DNA of 64,000 nt from Notamacropus eugenii (GCF_028372415.1 NC_092877.1:248367010-248431009); one strand, 5' to 3'; numbered from the stretch's first letter, positions 24,276-37,430 are shown. Notes: generated from the letters alone by a model not told the origin. A program made the numbers and translations.

Positions 24276-24984
24276 AATGGAGAGAAATATAAAAATTCTT
24301 CATTTAAGCACTGTCAACATGAAAACTGTGAAAATGTTTTCCATTTATATCTGACAAAAAGAAATCTTTTACTTGAACCTTATTCATAGTTTTTAGTGAA
24401 TAAAATAATGAAATATTAGTAATTATTATTACCAAAATAGTTGGTACAGTAGAAACCCATTTGTCCTAAGTTCTGCCTTTGAGAACCATCAACATAAGAA
24501 CTGATTCCTTATAAGAAGTAATCTCTCTCACCCCTCAAAATCAAAGCATTGAAGAAATATCATTTCAGTACTTTGAAATAAAAAAAAATACTCAATTACA
24601 TTCAACTAACTATAGTTGGTTTGTTAATCTTCCAGAAGGAATGACATTTCGTTGCCTAAATTCACATGTGAAAGATGATAATTTTACATAATCATAAAGA
24701 CTGGAAGAAGTGTCTGGAAACATGGAAGAGTTAAAAGAAAAGAAAATGTAGAGAAAAATCAGGATGAATGAGAATGGACCTTACAGTAGAAGGTCAATGA
24801 AGTGGGAAGCGTGGCGATGTCAGTGGAGCATATAGGTGATAATGGATGATGATCAGTAGAAACTCTGAATTAGAAAGACAAAATCATGTAATGAAGAGCT
24901 AGAAAAAAAGAATAACTCTGTATTCTGGGAAAGCAATAGTTGTTGCATCTAATAGCTTCTTAGGATAAAAATATAGCAATATCT
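24276..24984. other. Unassigned AT-rich DNA
   Basis: No gene or clear repeat is seen. Confidence 0.5.
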
Positions 24985-25190
24985 CTGTTAAGATGATGTT
25001 CTAACATATTTATAGCACCAATCTTTGTGGTGGCCAAGAAGTGGAAAATGCAGGGATGTCCATAACTTGGGAAACTGTGGAACAAGTTTGGGTATATGAT
25101 TGTCATGTAATACTATTGTGCTATAAAAAATGATGAGCTCAAAGATCTTAGAAGAACATGGAGAGGCAGGTAAAGTAATGAAAAATTAAA
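24985..25190 (+). mobile_element. L1 ORF2 3' fragment
   Basis: Matches the end of ORF2 (TATTTATAGCACCAATCTTTG; AATACTATTGTGCTATAAAA; GATGAGCTCAAAGATCTTAG). It stops at the start of the next L1, which may have inserted into it. Confidence 0.75.
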
Positions 25191-25727
25191 TGACAGGGGT
25201 GGAGCCAAGATGGTGGAGTGAAGCCAAAAACTGTCTAAGTTCTCCACAGTTTCCTTTGGAAACAATGTTAAATTAAACATCTCGATGGATTCTGGAGTCA
25301 GAGAAATCCTCCCCCCCAAAAAAGTGAAACAATTTTCACTTAAGATAACTTAGGGTGACTTCAGGAAAGATCTTTCTCACTTGGGTATAAGGGGACATAG
25401 CCTAGCACAGACAGTGTCCAGACTAGCCAGTAAGAGGCGCTTAGCCAGAAAACAGATCAGTATCCAAGACCCTTTGTTTCTGACTCAGCAGCCCAGCAGT
25501 GAGTCCTCTGGGACCAACACAGAAGGCAAATTGCCAGCCCCAGAACCCCAGCAAAACAAGTTCAGTTAGGCTTGACCACCCCAGCACCACATGCAAGCCT
25601 AAATCAAGTAACAGCATGTAAATCGAGTGACCAATCCCTTTGCCCCCAATTTAAGAGGCTTGGATCAGTGACTCCAGGGCCCCAGGAACAGAGCTCAACA
25701 GAAAAAGTCGTGAAAGAGGCTGAAAAA

Positions 25728-26271
25728 ATGAGTAATAAACAGAAGAGAACTCTGAGCAGAGAAAACTACTGCAGTGACAAGGAAGATAAAAAAAAAAACT
25801 AACTTAGAAGAGAATAACATCAAAATGCCTACACGTTTCTGAAAGGGGAATATGAATCGGTCTCAAGTATGAAAAAACCTCTTGGAAGAGCTCAAAAAGG
25901 GTCTTGAAAATCACACAAGAAATGTGGAAGAAAAATGGGGAGGTAAATGAAATTTAAAAAGAGAGAATTATGAAAAAAGTCAAAAACTTGGAAAAGGAAA
26001 CACAAAAATTGATAGAAGAAAACAACTCCTTTAAAAATTGAATTGGCCAAATGGAAAAGCTAATAGAAGAAAATAATTCCTTAAAATTTAGAATGAGAAT
26101 AGTGAAAGCTAATAAGATATGAACTATGGGATATCAAAACACAGTGTAACAAAATCAAAAGAATGAAAAAATAGAAGAAATTGAAAATACCACGACCTCA
26201 TTGGAAAAACAACTGACCTGGAAAACAGATCAAAGAGAGACAATTTTAAAATTGTAGTACTACCGGAATGC

Positions 26272-26345
<74 letters not shown>

Positions 26346-26728
26346 TATACTGCATCTTTCAAGAAAAGGAAAACTGGCCTGATATCCTAGAACGAGAAAA
26401 TAATATAGAAATTGAAAGATTCCACCAATATCCTTCTTAAAGATACCACAAAATAAAAAGTTCAAGGAATATTTCAAATGTCAGGAAGTCAGAGGCCCTA
26501 TTACACAGGACTTAGCAGCTTCTACATTAAAGGTTTAGAGCACTTGGAAAACGATATTACAGAGGGCAAAAGAACTTGGATTACAACAAGGAATCAACCA
26601 CCCGACTAACCTGAGCATAATATTTCAAGGGGACAGATGGACATTCAATGAAACAGGGGTCGTTCAAATTTTCCTGAGGAAAAGGTCAGAGCTTAAAAGA
26701 AAACATTATCTTCAAATACAAGGCTAAA
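25728..26728 (+). pseudogene. L1 ORF1, decayed
   Basis: The start MSNKQKRTLSREN at 25728 parallels MNRKKQTKSEK of the young copy. The coiled-coil part (ATTGGCCAAATGGAAAAGCT) and the RRM/C-terminal text (GACTTAGCAGCTTCTACATT) follow. A (GA)n run at 26281-26343 has expanded inside the RRM region, and several frame changes are present. Confidence 0.8.
26281..26343. repeat. (GA)n microsatellite inside L1 ORF1
   Basis: About 31 pure GA units. The flanks are both L1 ORF1 sequence, so the repeat grew after insertion. Confidence 0.98.
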
Positions 26729-27329
26729 GAAAAGCATAAAAAAAAAGTTTTTCAAAAAGATTTAAACTTTATATGAAAACTGGTATTTGTAAGGTTTGAG
26801 AATTTTATCTGTATTGGGGCAATTAGAAGGAGTTATCATAGAGTACAGGGGTAAAAGTTGACAATGATGTGGTGATATAAAAAATAAGGGGTGAACAAAA
26901 GTATTGTACGAGGAGAAGAAGTGAGAGAGAAGTAGAATAGAACAAAATTAAATCACAAGAAAAGGTATCAAAGACATATTTAAATAGAGGTAAAGAAAGG
27001 AGGAGGAGGTAAATATTGTTTGAAGCTTGCACTCGCTGAATTTGTCCAAAAGAGGGAATAACATACACATTAATTTGAGTATATTAATCTATAGATTAAT
27101 AGGAGGGAAAAGAAGAAAGAAAAGGGAAAGGGGGGTAATGATGGAAGGGAGAGCAGAAGGGAAGGTAGAGTATGAAGAGACAGGGGAAAGAAAGGGTGTG
27201 GGAAGAGAGGGTGGATTGAGGGAAGTTTTGGTCAGAAGTAAAACTCTGGTGAGGAGGGCCTGGGTGAAAGGAGAAAGACAAAGTATAAAAAAGGGAGAAA
27301 ATACAATGGAGGCAAATCAACAGTTATAA

Positions 27330-30300
27330 TAACTGTGAATGTGAATAAGATGAATTCTTCCATAAAACAGAAGAAGATAGAATGGATTAAAAAACATAAT
27401 CCTACAATATGTTGTCTTAAACAACATATTTGAAGCAGAGAGACATACACATAGTAAAGGTAAAAGCCTGAAGCAGAATATATTATGCTTCAGGGAGAGG
27501 AAAAAAGAAGGATCATCTAGGACAAAGCAACAGAAAAGTAAAACTAATTAAAAGAGATAAGGCAAGAAACTGCATCCTGCTAAAAGTTACAACAGACAGT
27601 GAAGTAATAGAATTACTAAACATATCCATGAAGTGATATAACATCCGAGTTCTTAGAAAAGTTAAGTGAGTTAGAGAAAGAGATAGGCTGCAAAACTGTA
27701 CTAGTGGGCGATCTTAACCTCTTCGCTCAGAACTAGATAAATTTAACTTTGAAATTAAAGGAAAGAAGTTGAAGGAAGTGAATAGAAATTTAGGAAAGTT
27801 AAAAATGGTAGACCGCTGGAGTAAATTGAATGAGGATAGAGAAGGATATTCTTTGTCTAAATGGTACATCACACACACACATACACACACAGACACACAA
27901 GCACAGACACACAAATTGACCATATATTTGGAAATAAAAAAAAAATTACATTCCACTGCAAAAAGGCAGAAATATTAAATGTATCGATTTCAGATTATTA
28001 TGCAATAAAAATTATGTGTAATAAAGGGTAATGGAAAGATAGACTAAAAATTATTCAGAAACTCAATAATCTGTTCATAAAGAAAGTGTGTCTACCAACT
28101 AATATTAGAAAAAAATAAATTCATCCAAGAGAACAAAAAGAGCGAGACAGCACACCAAAATTTACTGGGTAGAGACAAAGCAGTTCTTAGGGGACATTGT
28201 CTATCACTAAAAGTTTACATAAATAAAACAGAGAAAGATGAAATCAATAAACTGGGCATGCAATTAAAAACTAGAAAAATGATAAATATAAAGTCTCCAA
28301 CTAAATGTCAACTTAGACATTTTGAAAATCAAAGGAAGTATTAAATACATTGAAATTAAGAAAATAACTGAGCTAATAAATGAAACCACAAGCTGGCTTT
28401 TTGACAAAATCAATAAAATTTCAAATCTCATTTTAAAAACAAAAAGGAAACCAAATTACCAGTACCAAAAATGAAAAGAATGATTACACCACCATTAAAG
28501 AGGAAAGTAAAACAATAATTAGGAAGTATTTTGCCCAAATGTATGAGAATAAATCTGACAGTTTTAAAAAAATATGAGTGTATTTACAAAAATATAAATT
28601 CCCCAGATTAATAGAAGAGAAAATACAATACTTCACCAAATTTTAGAGAAACAAATTGAACAAATCATTGAAGAATTCCATAAGAAAAAATATCTCAGGA
28701 TTACATGGATTTACAAGGGAACTCAATCAAATATTTAAAGAATAATTAATCCCAATGCTATGTAAAGTATGTGGGAAAATAGGTAAAGAAGTATTCCTAT
28801 CAAGTTATTTTTGTAACACAAATATGACACTGATACCTAAATCAGGTACAGCCAAAACAGAGAAAGAAATTATAGACCAGTTTTCCTAAAGAATTGTAAT
28901 GCAAATTTTTAAATAAACTATTAGCAAAGAATTTACAGCAATTTAACAGGAGAATAATACACTATGACGAGTTGGAATTTATACCAGGTAAGTAGAACTG
29001 GTTCAGTGTTAGAAAAACTATCAGCATAATTGACCGTATCAATAGCAAAACTTACTGAAATTATATGATTATATCAATAGATATATAAAAAGTTTTTAAC
29101 AAAATATGACTCCTATTTCTATGTGAGCATAGGAATAAATGGAATTTTCCTTAAAATGATAAGAAGTTTCTATGTTAAACTATTAGCAAGCATTATCTGT
29201 AATGCGTATAAGGTAGAAACATTCCCAGTAAGATCAGGAGTAATATAACAATGCCCATTATCACCAGTATCATTCAATATTGTACAAAAGTCAAGTGCAA
29301 GTCATGCCATCATTTCTCTGATAGCATGATTCCCTTAAAAAATGAAGCAGAAAAACAAAAGAAATGTTAGATTTAGCGATAAAAGAGGAAATAGAAATTG
29401 AAGGAATTAGAATAGGCAAAGAGAAAACAAACTATCACTCATTGCAGTTTGTATGATTGTATCCTTAGAAAATCAACTAAAACATATTTGACAGAGTTAA
29501 CAATTTTAGCCGAGTTGTAGGATATAAAACAAACCCTCATAAATCAGCATTGTTATAATTACTAACAAAGTACAGAAGCAACATATAGAGAAATCCCATT
29601 TAAAATAACTGTAGATAATATCAAATATTTGGGGTCTACCTGCCAAGACAAACTCAGAAACTATATGACTGCAATTAAAAAATTATTTTCACAGAAATAA
29701 TGTCACATCTAAGCAACTGGAAAAAATATAAATGACTCATGGTTAGACTGAGCTAATATAATAAAAATGATAATTCCATTTGAATTAATTTACTTATTCA
29801 ATGCCACATCAATTGAACCACTAAAAAATATTTTGTGGAGCTAGTGAAAGTAATAACAAGTTTCATTTGGAAGAACAAATGGTCAAGAATATGAAGAGAA
29901 TTAATGGGAAAAAATGTAAAAGAAAGTAGTCTACCTATTATAGATCTACAACTACATCATAAAGCAGTAGTCATCAAAACTATTTTGTACTACCTAAGAA
30001 ATATAATGATGGTTCAGTGGAATAAGATAGGTTCACAAGACATAGTAATGAATTACACTAATCTACTGTTTCATAACCCAAAAGATTTCAACTTGTGGAA
30101 TAAGAACTCAATATTTTATCAAAACTCCTGAAAAAAAGTGGAAAATAGCATGGTAAAACTAAATATAGATCAATATCTCACAAACTGTACTTAGAAAAGT
30201 CAAAATGGGTACATAATATAGTTATAATTGATGATACCACAATTAAATCAGGAGAGTAAGGAATACTTTATCTGTCTGATATCTGGAGAAGGGAAGATTT

Positions 30301-30905
30301 TATGAGTAAATAAGTCATAGGGAACATTATTAAATGCAAAATGGATAATTTTATTACAGTACACTTAAAAAATGCGAAAACAAAACTCATGGAACCAATA
30401 TTAGAAGGAAAACACAAATCTCAGAAACGGTTTTTATGCCCACTGTTTCAGATAAAGACTCCATTTCTCAAATATATAGGGATTTGAATCATATTTATAA
30501 GAATACAAGTCATTCCCAAATTAATAAATGGTCAAAGATATAAACAGCCAGATATCAGAGGAAGCAATTAAAGCTATCTATAACCATATGAAAAACGTTA
30601 CACATCTCTCTTGATTACACAAATGTAAATAAAAAGAGCTATGAAGTACCACATCACATGTATCTGATTGAAATATGAAAGAAAATGACTATAGTAAATC
30701 ACAGGGAAAATGTGGGAAAAATTGGAACACTAATGCATTGTTGGTAGAGTTAAAAATTCATCCAAACATTGTGCAAAGCGATTTGGAACAATACCCAAAA
30801 GACAACCAAACTCTACATACTCTTTGGTCTAACAAGACCACTACTGCATCTGTACCCCAAAGAGATCATAAAAAAGGGGAAAATGCAAACTTCCATTTTC
30901 TGTTG
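27330..30905 (+). pseudogene. L1 ORF2, decayed
   Basis: The start ATAACTGTGAATGTGAATAA matches the ITVNVNGMN opening. The endonuclease region has CTAGTGGGCGATCTTAACCT (VGDLN). The RT region is recognisable at 28550-29700. A better preserved frame at 29904-30131 shows IDLQLHHKAVVIKTILYYLRN, the counterpart of PDLKLYYKAAIIKT. Stops are very frequent. Confidence 0.8.
27868..27914. repeat. (AC)n-type microsatellite inside L1 ORF2
   Basis: CACACACACACATACACACA and related impure units lie within the endonuclease-coding region of the decayed L1. Confidence 0.9.
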
Positions 30906-30914
30906 AAGATGTAA

Positions 30915-31030
30915 AGACAGGTTAAAAAATTTTCCCCAAGATTACAAAACCATCAAGAAAGAGAGGTCATATTTGAATCTAGATCCTCTGACTCTAAAGT
31001 CAATGTTGTTATCATTATACCACCCTTCCT
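30915..31030 (-). mobile_element. Marsupial SINE fragment
   Basis: Antisense of the SINE head: TTTGAATCTAGATCCTCTGA, then TTATCATTATACCACC, the counterpart of TATCCACTGTGCCACC in intact copies. Confidence 0.6.
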
Positions 31031-31164
31031 TTTATTCAGATATTTGTCACAGTATCTGAAATAGATACTCACAATCTGAATTAGAATTATCTGTGTGAGA
31101 GGAAAAAAATAAGGAAGGAAGGACTGGGAATGAAAGGAGGAGGAGGAGGAATAAGGGTGGCAGA

Positions 31165-31400
31165 GATAAAGAGACAGAGAGAAATTCATCCATATCTACT
31201 ATGTGCCATGCACAATGCCAAGTGCTTTACTAATATCTCATTTGATCCTCAACACAACCCTGGGAAGTTATTCTAATTGTTATCCCTATTTTACAGTTTC
31301 AGAGACTTATGCAGACAGGTTAAGTAATGTGTTCAAGGTCACACACAAATAAGTGTGTGAGACTCAATTTGTACTCATGTCTTCCCAGGTATTGCAGTGA
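31165..31400 (-). mobile_element. MIR/CORE-SINE
   Basis: TCTACTATGTGCCATGCACA, AATATCTCATTTGATCCTCA, CCTATTTTACAGTTTCAGAG and TTCAAGGTCACACACAAATA follow MIR order on the reverse strand. Confidence 0.85.
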
Positions 31401-32551
31401 TGATAGAATGGCTCCCTAAAGTCAGGTTATTGACGGTAGTAGCTCCTAAAACACCTTCTCAGCTTTTTCTTTTGGTACCGGGACAGTTCAGTTTCTAAAA
31501 TGTTATTAGAAGCATTAAAAAATAATCCGGGTTCCGTTGTGGTGATTGTTTTATGGGATAAAAAAGATGGGTTAATGATTTAATTCCACCTTACTTGTGT
31601 CATGTTATTATAAAAGATATTTGTCATGCAGCATTCAATCAGCAAGTAAAATGAATATTTTGTTCAGTATATTCTATTTCAGAAGATATAAGAGTATGCA
31701 GTATAATTTAGAATATTTTCCCAGAAAAATTAATTGAAATTTAAAATAAAAGCAAGATAGATGCACTTTTTGACAGCTTAAATCCTTAGCTATGTGGAAA
31801 ATTTTTATCCCTCTCCAGATGTTATTTTCTTTTTCATTCTCCAACATTCAGTTAAAGTGCCATCTGTTCCATAAAGCTTTTCCTTTTTCTCGTGCACAAA
31901 AGGAATCTCCTTTCAGTTTAAAAACTTGAAGTGATACCTTGACAAGTAACTCTCTATTACATTCCAATTTGTATCATTTGTGTAAAAGTGTTATTGCTTC
32001 TGCTAAATCATATTTGTTGATACTCAGGGTTGTCTCCTACTCATTATTGTGAGTTTCTATAACTCTCATGCCCTCTGTTATCCCAGGGAAGCTCCTACTC
32101 TTAAATCTTTGTATCAGATTTCTCACTTACATTTTTGTTTTTCCAGACAAAAAATGTTTGTAGATGTGGATATATACATACATCCATACATATTTAATGC
32201 ACGTGAGTATATATAAATATAAATATATATGTATAAACACATAAACATATGCAAGTGTAACAAAAGTCAATGCCCAAAAGGTAATTGTTCAAAGGATACA
32301 AATGCACCTCTTTAAAAAAAGAGTGCTTCAAATTACAAATAATTAGATAAATACAGATAGAAAGAGTTTTGGTTCGCCTAGTATTGGACAAACTATCAAA
32401 GATTCATAGGATGAAAATATGTAAACCTGGAGGGCTTGTGGAAGATAGGCTTCTTGGTGAAGTTGTGAATTAATGGAACCTTTTTAGAAAGCAATTAAGG
32501 ATTATGCAAAACAAGTGAAGAAAATGTGTATAAACTCTAATGGCAGGGCAT
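31401..32551. other. Unassigned DNA
   Basis: No gene is seen. An impure TATATA/ACATAT repeat lies at about 32168-32250. Confidence 0.5.
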
Positions 32552-32765
32552 TTACATCTAGATGGTTCAGTGACTGAAGTGTTGAGCTTAGAGTCAGGAA
32601 AAAAAAAATTAAATTCCAATACAACCTCTGGCATTTCCTAGCTATGTGACATCAGACAAGTCACTTAACCTTTGTTTACCTCAGTTTCCTCAACTGTAAA
32701 ATGAGGATAAGAAAAAAACTCCCATTCTAAGATTCTTGTGAGTATCAGGAAGGACTGTAACACAC
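32552..32765 (+). mobile_element. tRNA-headed marsupial SINE
   Basis: Head TCTAGATGGTTCAGTGACTG, middle CATTTCCTAGCTATGTGACA, then CTCAGTTTCCTCAACTGTAA and the tail TTCTAAGATTCTTGTGAGTA. Confidence 0.8.
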
Positions 32766-33154
32766 ACAGGAAGGCCTGGCATTCACTATTCCTATGATCT
32801 GATTTTCCAAAAGGAAAGCAACTTTGTGGGGGATCAACAGTATCTTTAATCAAGCACATGTATCATTCACTTAGTTCAGAAGAAATAGTCAGCATCCTGA
32901 AACTCAGACAAAATACAAAAAGAAAAATAAAGACCAACATACAGGATTTTCAGCTGCTTGACCATAAACAATACATACATCACAAATAAACAGAAAGATC
33001 CAACTGTCTGGCCATTATATACATACACAGTTACCAGAGAAAGAAGAACAAACATCTGGGTTTTCAAAGCCAAGGGCTTCTTAGTAGCTACCTATATTCT
33101 TGTCTGACCAAACAAACAATTTCAATCAGTAAGACCCAAAACAAAACTTCAACT
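32766..33154. other. Unassigned DNA
   Basis: No gene or clear repeat is seen. Confidence 0.45.
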
Positions 33155-33256
33155 CAGAGTATACATATATATGTATATATACATATATGTATGTATGTGT
33201 GTGTATATACATATATATACATGTGTATACATATACACATGTATATATGCATACAT
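33155..33256. repeat. ATGT/ATAC simple repeat
   Basis: Impure TATATATGTATATATACATA units. Confidence 0.9.
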
Positions 33257-33369
33257 TTCAGAGTGAGAGGTCATTTCAATCCTGGAGAACCGGTACCTCA
33301 TTAAAAATTGATAAAAGTTGTGGGTCTTCCTACAGAACAAATCTCCCCTAATCAACCTTCTCTAATGAG

Positions 33370-33480
33370 TTAGTACTTATAAATCATTTAGCAAAGTGCT
33401 TGGAACACAGTAAGTGCTATATAAATATTAGTTATCATCACCATCAACATCATCGTCATGGTCACCATCATCATCCAAGG
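33370..33480 (+). mobile_element. MIR 3' end fragment with a CAT-rich tail
   Basis: AAAGTGCTTGGAACACAGTA and GTGCTATATAAATATTAGTT are MIR 3' text. They run into an impure (CAT)n patch, CATCACCATCAACATCATCG. Confidence 0.7.
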
Positions 33481-33609
33481 AGGGTAGTTAATAATTAGAA
33501 AATCCACATGTGCACCAAAAAATGCATAGGAGTAAATTTATGGGAATAAAAGGAAATATTTATATAAATTTTGATTTTGGAATTTAATGAAATAATACTA
33601 TCCTGTAAG

Positions 33610-33745
33610 AAAACAATAAAATCAGTCAGTCCTCAATTATTTAAGTATCTACCATGGATAAGCACTGTATTAAGCACTAGGGATACAGTGAAAGTTAAAA
33701 TAAATTCCATGTTCTCAAGGAGTTTACAGTCTAATGTGATTAAAA
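33610..33745. mobile_element. Ancient interspersed-repeat fragment
   Basis: AAGTATCTACCATGGATAAG, AGCACTAGGGATACAGTGAA and TCAAGGAGTTTACAGTCTAA match the widespread mammalian repeat reading 'catttattaagcgcctactatgtgcc', then 'ggggatacaaagaaag' and 'aaggagctcaca'. I do not assign a family. Confidence 0.6.
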
Positions 33746-34117
33746 TGATTAATAAGGGGGAGCATGGAAAGACTTTCATAAACTAATGCATAGTGAAGTA
33801 AGTAAAACAGAGAGAATAGCCCTACATAATGACTACAAATGTGTAAATGAAGAAAAAAAATGAAACATAAAGAAATCAAAATGGAATGTTTCAAAATAAC
33901 AAGCATGACTAAATAAAGATATGAGAAAGCACCCAAAATTCAGTCCTTGGAAGAACTGGGAGGAATGTTGGCAAGTGTTTCAACACTTTTTCAGATATAT
34001 TTATTGAGTTTTCTCATATTCTTTGTCTATTTTTTAAATAAATGTTTATTTATTAACTGGTTGAGACCAGTTATAACTTAATCTCTGTCATAACTTTTTC
34101 TCTCCTGTTAGAACTTT
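33746..34117. other. Unassigned AT-rich DNA
   Basis: Nothing is recognised, except that 33785-33840 (TAGTGAAGTAAGTAAAACAG) is weakly like the end of an L1 ORF2. Confidence 0.4.
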
Positions 34118-34262
34118 TTTTTTTGAGGGGAGAGATGAGGCAATCAGGGTTAAGTGATATATCCAAGGTTAGACAACTAGTGTCACATGTCTGAGTCGAA
34201 TTTGGACTCAGGTTCCCCTGACTCCAGGCCTCGTGCTACATTCCCTGTTCGATCTACCTGAT
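34118..34262 (-). mobile_element. tRNA-headed marsupial SINE
   Basis: Reverse-strand order: AGATGAGGCAATCAGGGTTA, GTGATATATCCAAGGTTAGA, TTTGGACTCAGGTTCCCCTG and a decayed head at 34240-34262. Confidence 0.8.
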
Positions 34263-34582
34263 CTAATGTTCTTTTTCATTTGAAAGATTATTTCTTATAT
34301 AGCATGAATGTGGCAACAAATTGGAGAAATGTGTTATATTGGAAGAAACTGTGACAATAAAAAAGTATTAATAAAATTGTTTTTAATGTTACTCTTAAAG
34401 TAACTAGTTGAAGAGTAGATTGTTTTGGTATTCTTTTCTATAAAATAATTTGTAGAATATATTTTGGATTAAGAAAACTATTTTGAATTATTAAATCTTT
34501 GAGAATTTTTAAAAATAAATTATAAACTCAGAACCTATTATATAAGCACAACACAAGTATTGTTATTTCTTATATAACTTTA
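34263..34582. other. Unassigned AT-rich DNA
   Basis: Nothing is recognised. Confidence 0.45.
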
Positions 34583-35176
34583 ATAATATTTTATTTTTCC
34601 CAATTAGCTGTCAAGAGAATGTTTGGCATTTATTTGTAAAAAATTTTGCATTCCAAATTTTTCTCACTCCCTTCCGCCCTCCCCTCAAGTAGACAACTTG
34701 ATATAGATCATGCATGTGATAGCATTTAAAATTTATTTCAATATTAGTAACAGTTGTGAAACTAAAAACAGGTCAAAATAAAAAAAAAAGAATTCACAAA
34801 GTAGGAAAAATGCACTTTGATCTTCATTCAGAGTACATTAATTCTTTATCTAGATGTGGATAGCATTTTTCTTAATGAGTATTTTGTACTTGTCTTGGAT
34901 CATGGTGTTACTGGGAAGAGCTGAGTCATTCATAGTTGATCAACACAAAATGTTGCTGATACAGAGTACAATGTTTTCTTGGTTCTGCTCATTTCACTTT
35001 GCATCAGATTCATACAATTCTTTTCAGGTTTTTCTGAAATCTGCCTGCTCATCATTTCTTATTGCACAACAGCATTCCATTACTTTCACAAAGCACAGCT
35101 TGTTCAGTTATTCCCCAACTGTTAGGAATCCCTTCAATTTTTAGCATTTTGCCATAGCCAAAAGAGCTACCATAAA
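34583..35176 (-). mobile_element. Old L1 3' part, left segment
   Basis: The minus strand carries a 3' UTR (pyrimidine-rich plus-strand text near 34665) and the ORF2 end; compare TTGGTTCTGCTCATTTCACT and TGCTCATCATTTCTTATTGC with 5215-5310 of the young L1. The L1 text is cut at about 35176 by the LTR and resumes near 37431. Confidence 0.82.
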
Positions 35177-35634
35177 TGGTTGCAATGGTAAGGAAATTTG
35201 AAGATCATCCCTGCCCCTTAATAAGCCTATTTTTCCTGTTTGAGCTCAGCCTCAGCCCAGAAATTGAATCACATGGAGGCTGTGATGGGAGCAGCTTGCT
35301 GAGTGTGTGGAGCAATAACGGTGCTGCAGGAAGACAGAGGGAGTTGGAAAAGAGAGAGATACAGCAGGCAGAGCAATGAAGCTAACCTGGGTGAGAGAGG
35401 GACATTTTGCCTAAGGATGTTTGTTTATGGGGAGATCTGACAGAGGGAAGACTTGGGGATGGTGATCCTCCCTCTCTTAGTATTGAGTACAAACTTCCTT
35501 GCTACCATGGTTCAATTGGCTTTCTGGTATTTGAATAAATATTTTGGGTTTTTTCTTTGAGGAAGAGAGTATATATTTTGCAAATTTACCTTGGAAATAA
35601 ACATACTTATCTATAGCAGCTGTTGTGGTTATCA
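35177..35634 (+). mobile_element. Solo-side 5' LTR of an endogenous retrovirus fossil
   Basis: About 460 bp begins TGGTTGC and ends near GTTATCA. It has AATAAA-type signals near 35536 and 35596. A primer-binding-site-like TGGTGCTACAAATGGGGA starts at about 35638. It lies inside L1 ORF2 sequence. Confidence 0.6.
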
Positions 35635-37040
35635 TACTGGTGCTACAAATGGGGATGAGGTTGGAATCAAAAAATTTAAAACCTCTACTTGGAGACAGGA
35701 AGGGTCTAGGGAAGGAAATAGGTATCCTAGGATGGAAGGATTTATGTTGGAGGCTAGAGAAGGGACCACCTAGACCCTCAAAAAGATGTTTGCAAGGAAT
35801 GTCAATACAACCAAGAAAAGAAATGACAAGGATATGTAGAAGATGATGGGCATTATTAACAAGCTATCTTATTATTTATAAAAGTAGATACAAATGGCTG
35901 GAGGAAAAGGTTCAGCTGAAAAAGGACCTAGTTGATTTGTACGAGAAGCTTTCTATGCTACAATGTCTGAACTTTCCTTCAGAAGAGCAAGCTAAAAAGT
36001 ATCAGAAAAGACAGTTGTGAGAGTGGTTCAGAAAAAAAAAATAGAAAGGGAAAGCTGACAACAGGAAAGTGAATGCAACCCATCCACCTGTAGGGCTTGA
36101 TTGGGGTCCAGACACCTAGGAGGAGGATACATGGGGGGGGGGGGTTCATTAGAATCTTGCATGGTGAAAAACAGACAAAGGGGTCAGAAGAGTACAGAAA
36201 AATAACATAGTCTGTTTGAAATTCATAGGCATTAGTCGCAATCATTTTGTACAATGTGCTTTTGGGGATTACATATTGAAGGAGGTAACAATGGAACTCA
36301 TCTGTTAGCTTGAGTTGCTGAGGGATGCAGTAAACAATATCCCACTGACTCTATGTGACCTGATGGAGGTATTCACTAACAGACTGAATGAGAAAGTTAA
36401 AGGAAGAAGTAAGGAAAATGCCAGTTATGATTGGAGACAACGAGGCTTATCATAGCACTTCTTTAACAGTTTCTCATAGGAATATAATAGTGAAATCCAC
36501 TTCTGTTTACAACCACCTAGATCTCCCTCTATGAATTGGGGAAATAGAGACCTTCTTTTAGGAAGTGCTAGATAAGATTTCACTGTTAAGAGACTTGAGG
36601 TAATGTGGAAAAGATAAACTTCCTCAAGAGAGAAGAACAAATAGCCAGTTATTTCAGAGTCAGAATAGATTAACAAGTAGATAATATTTTAGTTCTTTAG
36701 TAAGAGGAAGGATAGATTTTGGAAGAATATATGGTATTCCAACTAATAAACTACATACCATGTACTGAGAAAAGGGTCTCAATATTATGCTGAATAAGGA
36801 AGTAAGAATTCCCCCTACAGATCCTCTTGAATCATTGTATCCAAGTTTGTTACCCTTTCAGGGACAATAGGAAATTTCCCAAGACCAAGATCAGATCAAA
36901 TAAATACATAGGCAAGATTATGGAAGTCGTATCAATTTAATCATATGCTTTGAAAAACGGATCATCTACTGTAATTAGGGCATTAATAGATGCTGGTGCA
37001 GAGTTTCTCTTATATATAGCAACCCAACAGTAAGGAAGAA
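35635..37040 (+). mobile_element. Endogenous retrovirus fossil, internal part (gag to protease)
   Basis: This purine-rich, gag-leader-like region follows the primer-binding site. A remnant resembling a retroviral aspartic-protease active site lies near 36985. No RT, envelope or 3' LTR is seen, so the copy is a badly broken fragment. It is probably tens of millions of years old (inference from decay). A lysine-tRNA-like primer site hints at a class II (beta-like) lineage, which is tentative. Confidence 0.5.
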
Positions 37041-37430
37041 AAGAATTGCTGCAGTTCTGGAAGATTCATGGACTCCAGAATCACTGCTGATGCTATATTT
37101 ACCTTGATTCTGGTTATTGTCTTCTTATTTTTATTGGTTTTGTTCAACCTGTTTATGATTTGTTTAGTAATATAGATATATGCTATATATGTGAAGTATA
37201 GATGTTGTATATGTATATATTTGGACATGTGTTGATATATTTATGTGGTATACATATACAATACACACATATGTATTATATATGTGTGCGTGTGTATATA
37301 CACATAAACACATATGTGTGCGTTATATGTGCATATATATATATACACTTGTGTACATATATGCATATCTGAGTATGTGTTTTACTGTTTCTTTGGGAAA
37401 CAGACATAGCAGTGGTATCACTCTGTAAAG
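37041..37430. other. Unassigned tract with TATATG/GTGTAT repeat
   Basis: The sequence between the retroviral fossil and the resumed L1 is dominated by an impure simple repeat at about 37165-37380. Confidence 0.6.

Larger units (their letters stand above)
25195..30910 (+). mobile_element. Decayed L1 with both ORFs, lacking its 3' end
   Basis: Starts GGGGTGGAGCCAAGATGGTG and carries a single-unit 5' UTR of about 530 bp. ORF1 (25728-26728), a purine-rich spacer, and ORF2 (about 27330-30905) follow. It breaks off near AAAAGGGGAAAATGCAAACT, shortly before the expected ORF2 end. No 3' UTR or poly(A) is present, so the end was lost after insertion; SINE/MIR fragments now follow. Divergence is high, with stops and shifts throughout. 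Confidence 0.85.
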
